From Brevibacterium zhoupengii (GTDB lineage Bacteria > Actinomycetota > Actinomycetes > Actinomycetales > Brevibacteriaceae), in NCBI RefSeq assembly GCF_021117425.1, contig NZ_CP088298.1, positions 3,472,001-3,536,000 of the forward strand: a stretch of DNA of 64,000 nucleotides, read 5' to 3'. The position numbers and the translations under genes are program-made. The notes below the pieces were generated by a model. The model saw only the letters and a program-made list of their open reading frames with translations, was not told the origin of the DNA and made no database searches. Positions 1 to 18,990 of this stretch are shown piece after piece. Numbering within the stretch: the first letter of the stretch is position 1; the number at the start of each line of letters is the position of its first letter.

Positions 1-3
1 GGC

Positions 4-465
4 ATGTCACCTGCAGCTGTTGCTCAAATCGGGGAACTCATGACTGCTTTCGGTGAGCTTCGCGAGGCCGAACAGGCTATGTCCGAATCGTCTCAGCAGT
101 ACATGAAGCTCAACGCCACAGATATGAGGGCCATCCACTACCTCATCATCTGTCAGCACCGTGACGCCGTAGGCACACCCGGAGGCATCGCCGAGCATCT
201 GGGCATCTCGAACTCGGCGACGACGAAGCTACTCGCTCGACTGGAACACGCCGGGCACATCAAACGGGCCCCGCACCCTGATGATCGACGAGCTCAGAAG
301 ATCAGCATCACACCGAAAACCTATAATTCGGCAATCGAGACTGTCGGCCGCCAACAGTCTCGACGCTTCCACGCCGCAGCGCAGTTGACCTCAGCCGAAC
401 GCGACGTGGTGATCCGGTTCCTCCGTGAGACGAAGAAGGACATCACCGCCCCCGAAGCAGAGTGA
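4..465 (+). CDS. MarR family transcriptional regulator
   Basis: Winged-helix DNA-binding protein of the MarR family, 153 residues, near the usual family length. The helix-turn-helix lies around residues 60-85 (GIAEHLGISNSATTKLLARL) and the wing carries the family-typical DDRR segment (HPDDRRAQK) just after it. The ATG is only three bases from the window edge, so a start further upstream cannot be excluded. It ends four bases from the end of the oppositely oriented MMPL exporter gene, an arrangement in which the regulator may control the exporter, but that is inference. The ligand is unknown. Confidence 0.85.
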   Translation: MSPAAVAQIGELMTAFGELREAEQAMSESSQQYMKLNATDMRAIHYLIICQHRDAVGTPGGIAEHLGISNSATTKLLARLEHAGHIKRAPHPDDRRAQKISITPKTYNSAIETVGRQQSRRFHAAAQLTSAERDVVIRFLRETKKDITAPEAE

Positions 466-469
466 GTTC

Positions 470-2626
470 TCAGTGCTTGCTGGGCTTGGCCAGACGCGAG
501 GGCCACCACAGACGATCCCCGATCCACAGCGACAGAGCCGGCACCAGCAGCGTCCGCACGATGAGAGCATCGAGGAGGACACCCAGCGAGACGATGATCG
601 CCAGCTGGAGGAGGAACTGGATGGGAATGACGAGGAGTGCTGCGAAAGTCGCAGCGAGTACGATTCCTGCGCTCGTGATCACCCCTCCCGTCACCGACAG
701 TCCTCGGAGTGTGCCTTCCCTCGTTCTGTGGGTGATGGCCTCTTCCCGAACTCGGGTCATCAGGAAGATGTTGTAGTCGATTCCCAATGCCACGAGGAAG
801 ACGAAAGCATACAGCGGTACCGACGGATCTGATTGAGGTTGCCCGATCAGACGGAAGATGACGGCACTGACTCCCAGCGCCGTGCCGAAGCTCAGCACCG
901 TCGTCGCCAGCAGCAGCACCGGCGCGATCAGGGATCGCAGCAGGAGGGCGAGCATGATGGTGATGACGATGAGAACGATGGGAATGATCACCGTTCTATC
1001 TCGTGACGATGTGTCGTTGGTATCGAGATCAACAGCTGTGCTGCCACCGACCAACGCCTGAGTCGAGGACAAGTTCTCACGCAGATCCTCGATGGTGCCT
1101 TCTGCCTCAAGTGAGTCCGCAGGAGCGGACAAGGTCAGCGAGAACATGATGTCCCCGTTAATCTCCGTCGCCTCTGCCGCTGGCGGGCCAGGCCGTGAGT
1201 CGGTGATCACCTGGCCATCGTCGTCAATCGGTGTCGTGCCCGACGCGGAATCTCGGGCGACCAGCGCGAGACCGTCGATACCGCCTGACGACGAAATCGC
1301 CTCAGCGACCTCTCGACGTTCGTCACTGGGTGCGAGCACGTACGCAGGGTTGCCCGAGCCGCCGGAGAAGTGACGGTCGATTACTGCCTGGCCGTCGCGT
1401 GCCTGACTTTCGCCGAGCACGAAGTCACTCTGCGGGACGCCGTCGGCATCGAGGAACGCCAAACCGCCGCAGCCGATGACGAGAACGAGGGTGACTCCGG
1501 CGACTAGACGACGGGGTCCTTTGGCGACGAACCGGCCCACTCCTGGCCAGAGCCCTGTGGCATTCGGACCGGTGAGCACCGGGTGCTCGGTCCCATATCG
1601 GGGCCCCCGCGGCCAGAACGCCACTCGCCCGAAGACTGCGAGCATGGCCGGCAGGAAGGTCAGTGTGGTGAGCATGGCACACGCGATTCCTACCGCCGCC
1701 ACCGGGCCGAGTGCTGAGTTCGATCCGAGGTCGGAGAGCAGCAGACACAGGAGGCCCACGATGACAGTTCCGCCCGAGGCCAGGATCGGTTCGAACACGC
1801 CGCGCATCGCTTTCCACGCGGCAGGGAAAGGGGTGGGATTGTCCCGCAGCTCTTCTCGGCAACGGGCGATGTAGAGCAGGGAGTAGTCGGTAGCGGCACC
1901 GATGACCAGGATGAAGAGGATGCCTTGGACCTGCCCATTGAGCGTCACGATTCCCTCACGAGCCAATGCGACATTGATCAGCACCGCTGCGCACAGGGCC
2001 GTGAGAGAGCTGACGAGCACAAGAACCGGCAACAGGGGCGATCGGTAGACGATGACGAGAATGACGAACACGACAGCGAGGGCGACGAGGAGCAGGATTC
2101 CGTCGATTCCGCCGAAGGCCTCTTGCAGATCGGCGCTGAAACCTGCCGGTCCGCTGACCCAGACATCGAGGCCGGCCAGCTCTTGTGCAGCGTCGTCCTC
2201 CAACTGTGTGACCACATCGCCGATTTCGGCATCGGAGGGGATCGAGACGACAAGCTGCGCGGCCTCCTTGTCATCCGATGGGATGACCGGGGAGGACTCC
2301 GCACCAGGAATGACATCGGCTGCGCGTTCAGCGAAGTCGTCGAGTCCCTCCTTGTCGGTGTCGGTGAGACCGCCTGAACGTTCGGCGACGATGATCGCCG
2401 GGACTGCGTCTGATCCGGTGAACTTCGCAATCTCGTTCTGGACCTTGGTCGATTCTGCACTCGAGGGCAGGAATGACGATCGCTCGTCGGTGGAGACGTC
2501 GTCAATCGATCCGAAACTCATCCCACCGAATCCGAATACTGCCAGCCAGACGAGAATGAGGGCAGCGGGAATAAGGATGCGCACGGCCCGTCGAGGATGA
2601 GACGACGACTCCAACTTTTCTTTCAT
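470..2626 (-). CDS. MMPL family (RND superfamily) membrane transporter
   Basis: Polytopic inner-membrane transporter of the MMPL family, 718 residues. The protein has the family's two-fold repeat: a first membrane helix at about residues 15-36, a large extracytoplasmic loop to about 170, a bundle of helices, then the same again in the second half. Both halves keep the Asp-Tyr pair used for proton coupling in MmpL proteins (GAATDYSLLYIAR near 243-255, and GIDYNIFLMTRVREE in the second half). MMPL proteins export lipids, siderophores or drugs. The substrate is not predictable here; the adjacent MarR gene and the nearby NRPS operon are the only context. Confidence 0.9.
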   Translation of the reverse strand: MKEKLESSSHPRRAVRILIPAALILVWLAVFGFGGMSFGSIDDVSTDERSSFLPSSAESTKVQNEIAKFTGSDAVPAIIVAERSGGLTDTDKEGLDDFAERAADVIPGAESSPVIPSDDKEAAQLVVSIPSDAEIGDVVTQLEDDAAQELAGLDVWVSGPAGFSADLQEAFGGIDGILLLVALAVVFVILVIVYRSPLLPVLVLVSSLTALCAAVLINVALAREGIVTLNGQVQGILFILVIGAATDYSLLYIARCREELRDNPTPFPAAWKAMRGVFEPILASGGTVIVGLLCLLLSDLGSNSALGPVAAVGIACAMLTTLTFLPAMLAVFGRVAFWPRGPRYGTEHPVLTGPNATGLWPGVGRFVAKGPRRLVAGVTLVLVIGCGGLAFLDADGVPQSDFVLGESQARDGQAVIDRHFSGGSGNPAYVLAPSDERREVAEAISSSGGIDGLALVARDSASGTTPIDDDGQVITDSRPGPPAAEATEINGDIMFSLTLSAPADSLEAEGTIEDLRENLSSTQALVGGSTAVDLDTNDTSSRDRTVIIPIVLIVITIMLALLLRSLIAPVLLLATTVLSFGTALGVSAVIFRLIGQPQSDPSVPLYAFVFLVALGIDYNIFLMTRVREEAITHRTREGTLRGLSVTGGVITSAGIVLAATFAALLVIPIQFLLQLAIIVSLGVLLDALIVRTLLVPALSLWIGDRLWWPSRLAKPSKH

Positions 2627-2709
2627 CTGGCTAGTATTTCACCTGGCGAACTAAAACACCAAGCGCTGGCACTCACTCAGGGCTCGCACCGTGAGGAACC
2701 TTCACCCCA

Positions 2710-3069
2710 TCACCAGGGATTCGCCAGCTGCCACCGCTCGAACCAGTATCTGTCGCCCTGGTAATGCGACTTCGACGGCCTGCAGCCCTTGAGATCCGAA
2801 TGCTCTCCCAGCCAGGCCCTGACCAGTTCGGGCACCTCCCCCATCCTTCCCCGCCAATCATCGAGTGGCAGCAGGAGCACCGCGCCATCGACCGCCGTGA
2901 GGCGGCACGAGTAGTTCGGCAGCCCCTCGGTGTTCTGGGAATGTGTATAGCTGATCTGCTCACAGCCCGTGGTGAGGTAGAAGCGGATGTACTCCCCCGA
3001 AACGTCCGAGCACAGCGACTTGAAGTCCTGGTACCGACTGAGCCATTCCGGTCGCTGATATTCGTTCAT
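2710..3069 (-). CDS. hypothetical protein, 119 residues
   Basis: Soluble protein of 119 residues that I do not recognise. It is rich in Tyr, Trp and Arg and has three cysteines (residues about 20, 36 and 55), no signal peptide and no membrane helix. It reads away from the NRPS operon and follows no obvious partner; the MMPL gene is transcribed in the same direction about 80 bases downstream. Coding is supported by a full-length open frame with an ATG and by the lack of a competing gene, not by any family match. Confidence 0.6.
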   Translation of the reverse strand: MNEYQRPEWLSRYQDFKSLCSDVSGEYIRFYLTTGCEQISYTHSQNTEGLPNYSCRLTAVDGAVLLLPLDDWRGRMGEVPELVRAWLGEHSDLKGCRPSKSHYQGDRYWFERWQLANPW

Positions 3070-3209
3070 ACGTTCTATTATGCTCTGTTTTGGGTCAATC
3101 GTGAAGCATGCCCAGCGCCGACCCTCAGAAGCCTGTCAGGCTGTGGATTCAGAGAAACTTCTCGAACCACCAATCCAAACGCACACACTCTCCGAACCAG
3201 TACTGCTTG

Positions 3210-3234
3210 CCCGGTGCAGATGATCTGCACCGGG
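3210..3234. promoter_or_regulatory. 25-bp near-perfect palindrome upstream of the NRPS operon
   Basis: Two 12-base arms (CCCGGTGCAGAT and its exact complement) flank a single central G. The palindrome ends 21 bases before the ATG of the small secreted peptide gene, so it lies in the promoter or leader of the NRPS operon. A symmetric site of this length suggests a dimeric repressor operator; as RNA it would form a strong hairpin in the leader. There is no U-run after it, so a terminator is less likely. It does not resemble the DtxR/IdeR iron box. Confidence 0.6.
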
Positions 3235-3255
3235 ATTCAGGAAAGGACAGAGACA

Positions 3256-3480
3256 ATGTTGAGCCTCAAACGCACAGGTCTTCGGACCATCATCGGTGCC
3301 ACGATCGCAGCGCTTACCGTGATGGTCGGAGTCTCCACCGCCCCCGGCGCAGCTTCGGCGGCTGAAGCACCTCAGACAGATTCTGCAGACACCTCCAGCT
3401 CACTGATCGAAGGACCCCTCGTCGACCTCGGAGATCTGATGAACCTCATCGGCTCAATCAACATCGGACAGTTCCAGTAA
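3256..3480 (+). CDS. small secreted peptide heading the NRPS operon
   Basis: Encodes 74 residues with a clear Sec signal peptide: basic start (MLSLKRTGLR), hydrophobic core (TIIGATIAALTVMVGV) and an AASA/AE-type cleavage site near residue 35. The mature part would be about 38 residues, acidic at first (EAPQTDSADTSSS) and hydrophobic at the end (LVDLGDLMNLIGSINIGQFQ). An AGGA box sits about ten bases before the ATG. It lies 51 bases upstream of the NRPS start on the same strand and is probably co-transcribed. No family is recognised; it could be a signal, a carrier, a self-protection factor or a structural peptide. Confidence 0.7.
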   Translation: MLSLKRTGLRTIIGATIAALTVMVGVSTAPGAASAAEAPQTDSADTSSSLIEGPLVDLGDLMNLIGSINIGQFQ

Positions 3481-3531
3481 CCGTCCTTCTGAAATTCCGA
3501 CTGCACCACCATCTCGCGCTCGAAAGACATA

Positions 3532-14136
<10,605 letters not shown>

Positions 14137-14176
14137 GCGTTACATCTCACCAGCTATCAACAAGAGATGAGGAAAA

Positions 14177-14383
14177 GTGCAAAACCCCTTTGATGACACC
14201 ACCGCCACTTTCCGTGTACTCGTCAACGACCTCCAACAGCATTCCCTGTGGCCGACGTTCGCCGATGCGCCCGCTGGCTGGGTCATCGCCTTCGGCCCGG
14301 CCGACCGCGATGAATGCCTCGAATTCGTCGAGGCGAATTGGACGGACATCACTCCGCGCCGGCTCGCCGAGATCGCGTCATAG
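14177..14383 (+). CDS. MbtH-like protein
   Basis: A 68-residue MbtH family protein, the small partner that binds adenylation domains and helps them fold or work. It shows the family pattern NPFDD near the start, the SLWPTFADAPAGW motif in the middle and DECLEFVEANWTD near the end. The start is GTG, preceded by GATGAGGA with good spacing. It lies 40 bases after the NRPS stop and its stop codon overlaps the GTG of the ABC ATPase gene by one base, so it belongs to the same operon and very probably serves this NRPS. Confidence 0.95.
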   Translation: MQNPFDDTTATFRVLVNDLQQHSLWPTFADAPAGWVIAFGPADRDECLEFVEANWTDITPRRLAEIAS

Positions 14384-15366
14384 TGATTCGCATTGACCAA
14401 CTGAGGAAGAACTACGGCAGCTTCAGAGCCTTGGACGGAATCGACCTGCAGGTCGACCAGGGTCAGATCTTCGGGCTGCTGGGTCCCAATGGGGCAGGCA
14501 AGACCACCACGGTCAAGGTTCTGTCCACGCTGATCCGTCCCGACTCAGGAGACGCGATCGTCGCTGGGAACTCGGTGACCGCCGATCCCACCGCCGTGCG
14601 TGCCAGCATCGGACTGTCCGGACAGTACGCGGCGGTCGATGAGAAGCTCACCGGCTACGAGAACCTCGTCATGGTCGGCCGTCTCTACGGGATGAGCCGC
14701 ACCGAGTCGCGAGTTCGAGCTCGCGAACTGCTCAGGGAGTTCGCCCTCGTCGATGTCAGGGACAAACGCGCAGGCGCCTATTCGGGTGGCATGCGGCGTC
14801 GTCTGGATCTCGCCTCGGCTCTGGTCTTCCGGCCCCCGGTGGTCATCCTCGACGAGCCCACCACCGGCCTCGACCCACGCGGCAGGCTGGACACCTGGGA
14901 CGTCATCTCAACTCTTGTCGGTCAGGGAACCACCGTGCTGCTCACGACCCAATATCTGGAAGAGGCCGACCAGCTGGCGGATCGCATCGCCGTCATCGAC
15001 TCCGGTCGGGTCATCGCAGAGGGGACCTCGAACGAACTCAAGGTCAGCCTCGGCGCCGAACGCATTGCGCTGACGCTCAACAGTCCTGATTCCCTCGACG
15101 AGACTCTGCGCGTCTTCGAACGTATCCTCGGGGGCTCGGTCAGGCCGCAGATGGACTCGACAGGGCAGCGACTCACGGTCCCGGCACCGCAGGGACAGAA
15201 GACACTGTTGGAAGTGCTCGGCGCCCTGGACCGGAGCGGAGTCATCGTCACCGAGGCGGCTCTGTGCCGACCAACGCTCGACGACGTCTTCCTGGAGCTG
15301 ACGGGAAGCCCGGCCTCTGCGAAACCATCGCCTCAGCTGCCCTCGGAAGTCGAGGTGGGAGCTTGA
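14383..15366 (+). CDS. ABC exporter ATP-binding protein, DrrA type
   Basis: Cytoplasmic ATPase of a two-gene ABC-2 exporter, 327 residues, as in daunorubicin-resistance DrrA proteins. Walker A (GPNGAGKTT) is at about residues 34-42, the signature SGGMRRR at 134-140 and Walker B (VVILDEPTTGLDP) at 153-165. The C-terminal 100 residues form the extra domain common in DrrA. The GTG start is chosen because it overlaps the mbtH stop by one base (TAGTG). Its TGA overlaps the TTG start of the permease gene. The likely job is export of the NRPS product or self-resistance. Confidence 0.93.
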   Translation: MIRIDQLRKNYGSFRALDGIDLQVDQGQIFGLLGPNGAGKTTTVKVLSTLIRPDSGDAIVAGNSVTADPTAVRASIGLSGQYAAVDEKLTGYENLVMVGRLYGMSRTESRVRARELLREFALVDVRDKRAGAYSGGMRRRLDLASALVFRPPVVILDEPTTGLDPRGRLDTWDVISTLVGQGTTVLLTTQYLEEADQLADRIAVIDSGRVIAEGTSNELKVSLGAERIALTLNSPDSLDETLRVFERILGGSVRPQMDSTGQRLTVPAPQGQKTLLEVLGALDRSGVIVTEAALCRPTLDDVFLELTGSPASAKPSPQLPSEVEVGA

Positions 15367-16163
15367 GTACCATCACCTCGGCGGCGCGCGATAGCTCCGT
15401 CATCGCCTGGCGCAATCTCCTCAACGTGGGCCGCACCCCCGGAGCCCTGGTCACCGGCGTCGTGCAGCCGGTGATCTTCGTGTTCCTGCTCGCATTCGTC
15501 TTCGGCGGCAGTCTGGGTGGTGCACCGTACCGGGAGTTCCTCATCGGTGGGATCCTGGCTCAGACGCTGACATTCAATTCCTCCTTCACCGCGGTCTACC
15601 TCGCCAAGGACCTTCAACTCGGACTCATCGACCGGTTCCGCTCACTGCCGATGTCACGCGTCGGCGTGATTCTGGGGAGGACGACGTCCGACCTGGCCAC
15701 CGGCTCGATCTCAATCGTCGTGACAATGGTGTGCGGACTCATCATCGGTTGGCGCATCACCGAAGGCTTCGGGTCGGCACTTCTGGCCATCCTTCTGCTG
15801 CTGCTCTTCGGCTTCGCCATGTCATGGATCGGCGCGGTCATCGCACTGACGGCCAGAAGCGTCGAGGTGGCTCAGAGTCTCGGCCTGATCTGGCTCTTCC
15901 CCGTCACGTTCCTCTCCGGTGCCTTCGTCTCGGTCGATTCGCTGCCCGGACCGCTGCAGGCGATCGCCTCGTGGAATCCTGTCACTGCAGTGGCAACCAG
16001 CGTCCGAGACCTGTTCGGCAATGTCTCTCCCGCTGGGTACACCTCAGGGACGGGGTGGGCGGCAGACAACCCGATTCTGTACGCGGTGATCAGCTGCGTG
16101 GCAGTGATTGCCATCTTCTCCACCCTTGCCGTATCCCAGTACTGGAGAATCAGCAGGAGGTGA
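15363..16163 (+). CDS. ABC-2 type exporter permease, DrrB type
   Basis: Membrane subunit of the exporter, 266 residues with about six membrane helices and the ABC-2 permease pattern (WRNLLNVGRTPGALVTGVVQ at the N-terminus; GLIWLFPVTFLSGAFVSVDSLP before the last loop). The proposed start is TTG, overlapping the ATPase stop as TTGA and preceded by a GAGGTGGGAG ribosome site. Its TGA overlaps the GTG of the phosphopantetheinyl transferase gene by four bases. It works with the preceding ATPase. Confidence 0.92.
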   Translation: MSTITSAARDSSVIAWRNLLNVGRTPGALVTGVVQPVIFVFLLAFVFGGSLGGAPYREFLIGGILAQTLTFNSSFTAVYLAKDLQLGLIDRFRSLPMSRVGVILGRTTSDLATGSISIVVTMVCGLIIGWRITEGFGSALLAILLLLLFGFAMSWIGAVIALTARSVEVAQSLGLIWLFPVTFLSGAFVSVDSLPGPLQAIASWNPVTAVATSVRDLFGNVSPAGYTSGTGWAADNPILYAVISCVAVIAIFSTLAVSQYWRISRR

Positions 16164-16909
16164 CCCGGGGCACCATCGAATACCTGCTCTGCGATGTCAG
16201 CTCAGTGGAACGGATCCGTGACGAACACCGATGGCTGGGCTCGATTCTCTCACCTGCCGAAATCGCGCATGCAAACCGTCTTCGACAGGCCACGGATAGA
16301 GCTGCCTACCGTTGCGGACATCTTCTGTTCCGGCTCATGGCAGCTCGCCGGCTGGGCCTCGATCCGAAAGCCGCTGGGGATCTGAGACTCACTCGCACAT
16401 GCCGCAGCTGCGGCGGTCCCCACGGGAAACCGCAGATCGCAGGTGCGGAACTCAGCCTGTCGAAGACCGGTGGCATGGTGGCGGTGGCCTCGGGGCCCTC
16501 GTCGTCTCCCGTCGGCATCGACATCGAACGCATTCCGGACGAAGTCTTCCCGGGCTTCGACGACTACGTGCTGGCGCCGACCGAGTCGGTCCCCCACGGT
16601 GGGGATGCGGTGCGGAGCCGTCTCGAGCTCTGGGTTGCCAAAGAAGCGGCACTGAAGACGACCGGGCACGGCCTGAGTATAAGACCCGGTGAACTCGAGG
16701 TGGTCCGAACCGGGGACCAGGCATCGCCAGTTACCGGCGGCGGAGTCTGGGTGTCCTCGATCGAAGCTCCCGAACACCCGGAACTCAACGGGCTGAGCCT
16801 GGCATCTCTGTCCCGCTTCCCCTACTATGCAGCAGCACTCAGCTGCGCCGACCGGCTGCCTGTCACCTCGCTGAGGCTGTCAGAGCTCCTCACTGTGGAG
16901 CACCGCTGA
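16160..16909 (+). CDS. 4'-phosphopantetheinyl transferase, Sfp type
   Basis: Transfers phosphopantetheine from coenzyme A to the carrier-protein serines and so activates the NRPS. The 249-residue protein carries the two hallmark motifs, GIDIE (119-123) and WVAKEAALK (158-166), plus the CRSCGGPHGKP segment (81-91) seen in many Sfp-type enzymes. The usual SHS/SHT motif reads SLSKTGG here, a substitution worth noting. The GTG start overlaps the permease stop as GTGA; its ribosome site (AGGAG) is unusually close. It is the last gene of the operon and the natural activator of the synthetase. Confidence 0.92.
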   Translation: MTRGTIEYLLCDVSSVERIRDEHRWLGSILSPAEIAHANRLRQATDRAAYRCGHLLFRLMAARRLGLDPKAAGDLRLTRTCRSCGGPHGKPQIAGAELSLSKTGGMVAVASGPSSSPVGIDIERIPDEVFPGFDDYVLAPTESVPHGGDAVRSRLELWVAKEAALKTTGHGLSIRPGELEVVRTGDQASPVTGGGVWVSSIEAPEHPELNGLSLASLSRFPYYAAALSCADRLPVTSLRLSELLTVEHR

Positions 16910-16976
16910 GCATACTGGCGACCAGGCCGAGCACCGCGAGGAAGGCCAAGACTATGAGGAACACACGTTTACGCAT
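16890..16976 (-). CDS. possible 28-residue single-helix membrane peptide
   Basis: A short frame reading MRKRVFLIVLAFLAVLGL at its start: basic N-terminus, one hydrophobic helix and a short tail. It overlaps the last 20 bases of the phosphopantetheinyl transferase gene on the opposite strand. Basic start plus a clean helix is what a small membrane peptide would look like, but it has no convincing ribosome site (GGGAG one base before ATG) and no family match, so it may be chance. Confidence 0.3.
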   Translation of the reverse strand: MRKRVFLIVLAFLAVLGLVASMLSGAPQ

Positions 16977-17086
16977 ACTCCCGATTCTACTGTGGGGCGC
17001 CTGGGCAGAATCCAGGCTTGGGCTCACCGGTCGGCTGGCAGGCAGCCCAGCAACGGTAGATTCGGCACCCGAAAGGGTCGGACTGG

Positions 17087-18355
17087 CTACGATGTCTGCC
17101 GACGGGCACCGGTCCCACGAATGAGCGCCGCGGCCAAGACAGCACAGAGCAGATACACCACTGCGACGGCAATCCACCCGGCAGTGAACCCGCCGGCCGA
17201 GCCGAGGAGCAGTCCCATGCCCAGCGGCCCGACGGCGAACCCGGCGAACATGCCCGCCGTGACCATTCCGCTTGCCGAGGCCATCGACGCCGAAGGGATC
17301 GACCGCATGAGTGCGCTCATGAGCACCACGGAGACCCCGAGCGCCGAGATTCCGTGCAGCGCGACTGCAACCCAGAGCAGCCAGGCCTGGGCGGAGACCC
17401 CTGCAACGAGGAACAGAGTCGCTCCGCCCAGAGCGATGAGTGCGAGGATGAGCAGCAGCCGCAGTCCCGATGCACCGCGAGCCATGGCCCGCGCCCAGCT
17501 GACTCGGGCGATCACTCCGATGACCCCGGCCATGGCTGCGGTGACACCGCCGAGCACGAGCGAGAATCCCAGTTCGCGTACCGCGAAGAGCGGCATGTAG
17601 ACGTTCGTGGCCTGGACACCGATGCCGTTGAGCAGGCCGAATGCCGCCAGCGCCCACACCATGCCCGGATACCGCGGGGCGTACGGGGAATGGGCGGGTC
17701 GCGACGATTCCGACGGCAGCGTGCCATTGCCGGCAGCCACCTCGGCGGTATCGGTGTGCGGCGCGGCGGCCGACGGCAGCAGCGGGGTCGAGCGCAGAGA
17801 TCTCCAGGCCACCACCAGGAGGACGAGCGGGATGACGGTGATGGTCAGGGCCGCGCCCCTCCAGCCCATGGCCAGAGCGAGCGCGGGGAAGGCGAGGCTC
17901 GAGACCAACTGGCTGACCTGCACTCCGGACTGCTTGATGCCGACCCAGCCGATCCGGCGGGCTTCGGGGACACGTTCGAGCAGGATCCGGTTCGTTACGC
18001 CGTTCGGGAAGGACTGGGCGACTCCGGAGAGCCCTGCCGCGACGAGCAGCAGCCCGAAGCCCGCTGGCAGCGCCGCCAGCACGAAGCTCGCCGCTGCAAG
18101 CAGGAAGACCGCCGCCATCAGCAGCAGATCGGACCGGCGATCAGCGACACGGCCCAGGATCGCATTCCCGATCGCCGCACACCCGAAGCAGACGGTGGCC
18201 AACAGCCCGAAGTGCGCCTCAGAGATGACGAGTTCGGAGATGATCTGATCGCTCGTCGCGCTCAGCCCGTAGAGCAGCAGCGGCCCGGCTCCGACAGCAC
18301 CGGTGAGGACGGTCAGCAGACCGAGGTTCGGCCCCCGCTGCTCGTTCGTGCTCAC
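17087..18355 (-). CDS. MFS transporter
   Basis: Major facilitator superfamily permease, 422 residues, with about twelve membrane helices in two halves joined by a hydrophilic loop near residues 210-235. The loop after helix 2 carries a weak MFS motif A (GRVADRRSDLLL, about 68-79). The closest general type is the cyanate/nitrate-like or drug-exporter MFS group; the substrate is not clear. It points toward the NRPS operon from the other side, so it could export or re-import the peptide, but it may be unrelated. Confidence 0.88.
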   Translation of the reverse strand: MSTNEQRGPNLGLLTVLTGAVGAGPLLLYGLSATSDQIISELVISEAHFGLLATVCFGCAAIGNAILGRVADRRSDLLLMAAVFLLAAASFVLAALPAGFGLLLVAAGLSGVAQSFPNGVTNRILLERVPEARRIGWVGIKQSGVQVSQLVSSLAFPALALAMGWRGAALTITVIPLVLLVVAWRSLRSTPLLPSAAAPHTDTAEVAAGNGTLPSESSRPAHSPYAPRYPGMVWALAAFGLLNGIGVQATNVYMPLFAVRELGFSLVLGGVTAAMAGVIGVIARVSWARAMARGASGLRLLLILALIALGGATLFLVAGVSAQAWLLWVAVALHGISALGVSVVLMSALMRSIPSASMASASGMVTAGMFAGFAVGPLGMGLLLGSAGGFTAGWIAVAVVYLLCAVLAAALIRGTGARRQTS

Positions 18356-18495
18356 CCGTCACTCTCCTCGTATTCCACTCCAATATGTTAGGCCCAGGCA
18401 CGTTTGAAGTGGGATGAGTCCGTCTGGTGGCCACGTGGAGTGCGGGTGGAAGGCTCAGCCGAGATGGGTCACCCGGGATGGGTCAGCGGGATGCA

Positions 18496-18846
18496 TCAGC
18501 GGGAGAGCACTGATTCCACTTCGGCGGCGTCCGGGGTGCTGATCCTCAGCTCGTCGAATCCCCTGCCGAGTTCGGTGTTATGGAAGCGAATGTGGAGCAC
18601 AGGCTCGTCATGTTTCAGCGACACGAGACGTCGGGTGCCGTCCGGGTGCCGAAAAGTGCCCAGCGTGCGGATGCCGGGCATCGCCAGCCCGGATCGGAAC
18701 CCAAGGAACTCGTGCGTCCGTTCGCCCACGTGGGTCGAATGGATCGCGCTGAGAGGAACGGAATGAAATCGTCGCCCGGCCATCAGCCGTTCCCAGCCGG
18801 GAAAGATGATCGTCAGTTGCCTGTTGTTGATGGTGATTGCAGTCAT
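18496..18846 (-). CDS. hypothetical protein, possible PH-like fold
   Basis: A 116-residue cytoplasmic protein of no recognised name. The pattern of short beta strands (ITINNRQLTIIFPGWERL, then FHSVPLSAIHSTHV, then LVSLKHDEPVLHIRF) resembles bacterial PH-like domains, but this is only a visual impression. The internal ATG at 18846 is preferred over one six codons upstream because AAGGA lies seven bases before it. It stands alone between the MFS gene and fdhD on the same strand. Confidence 0.6.
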   Translation of the reverse strand: MTAITINNRQLTIIFPGWERLMAGRRFHSVPLSAIHSTHVGERTHEFLGFRSGLAMPGIRTLGTFRHPDGTRRLVSLKHDEPVLHIRFHNTELGRGFDELRISTPDAAEVESVLSR

Positions 18847-18990
18847 GCTGAATCCTTCGGTCAAGGAGGCTGAACTAGCCCTTGCTTCACCGTATGTGCG
18901 ACCGAACTTCGACCGCTTCCCCCTGAGGATCGACTTCCCGATCCGCCGTGCGGCGGAGTCCGTCTTCGACTCCTCACACGGCTCTCGTCT

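Noticed and set aside
18943..18956. CCGCC-GTGC-GGCGG hairpin after fdhD
   Set aside because: The stem is only five bases and no U-run follows, so calling it a terminator is not justified.
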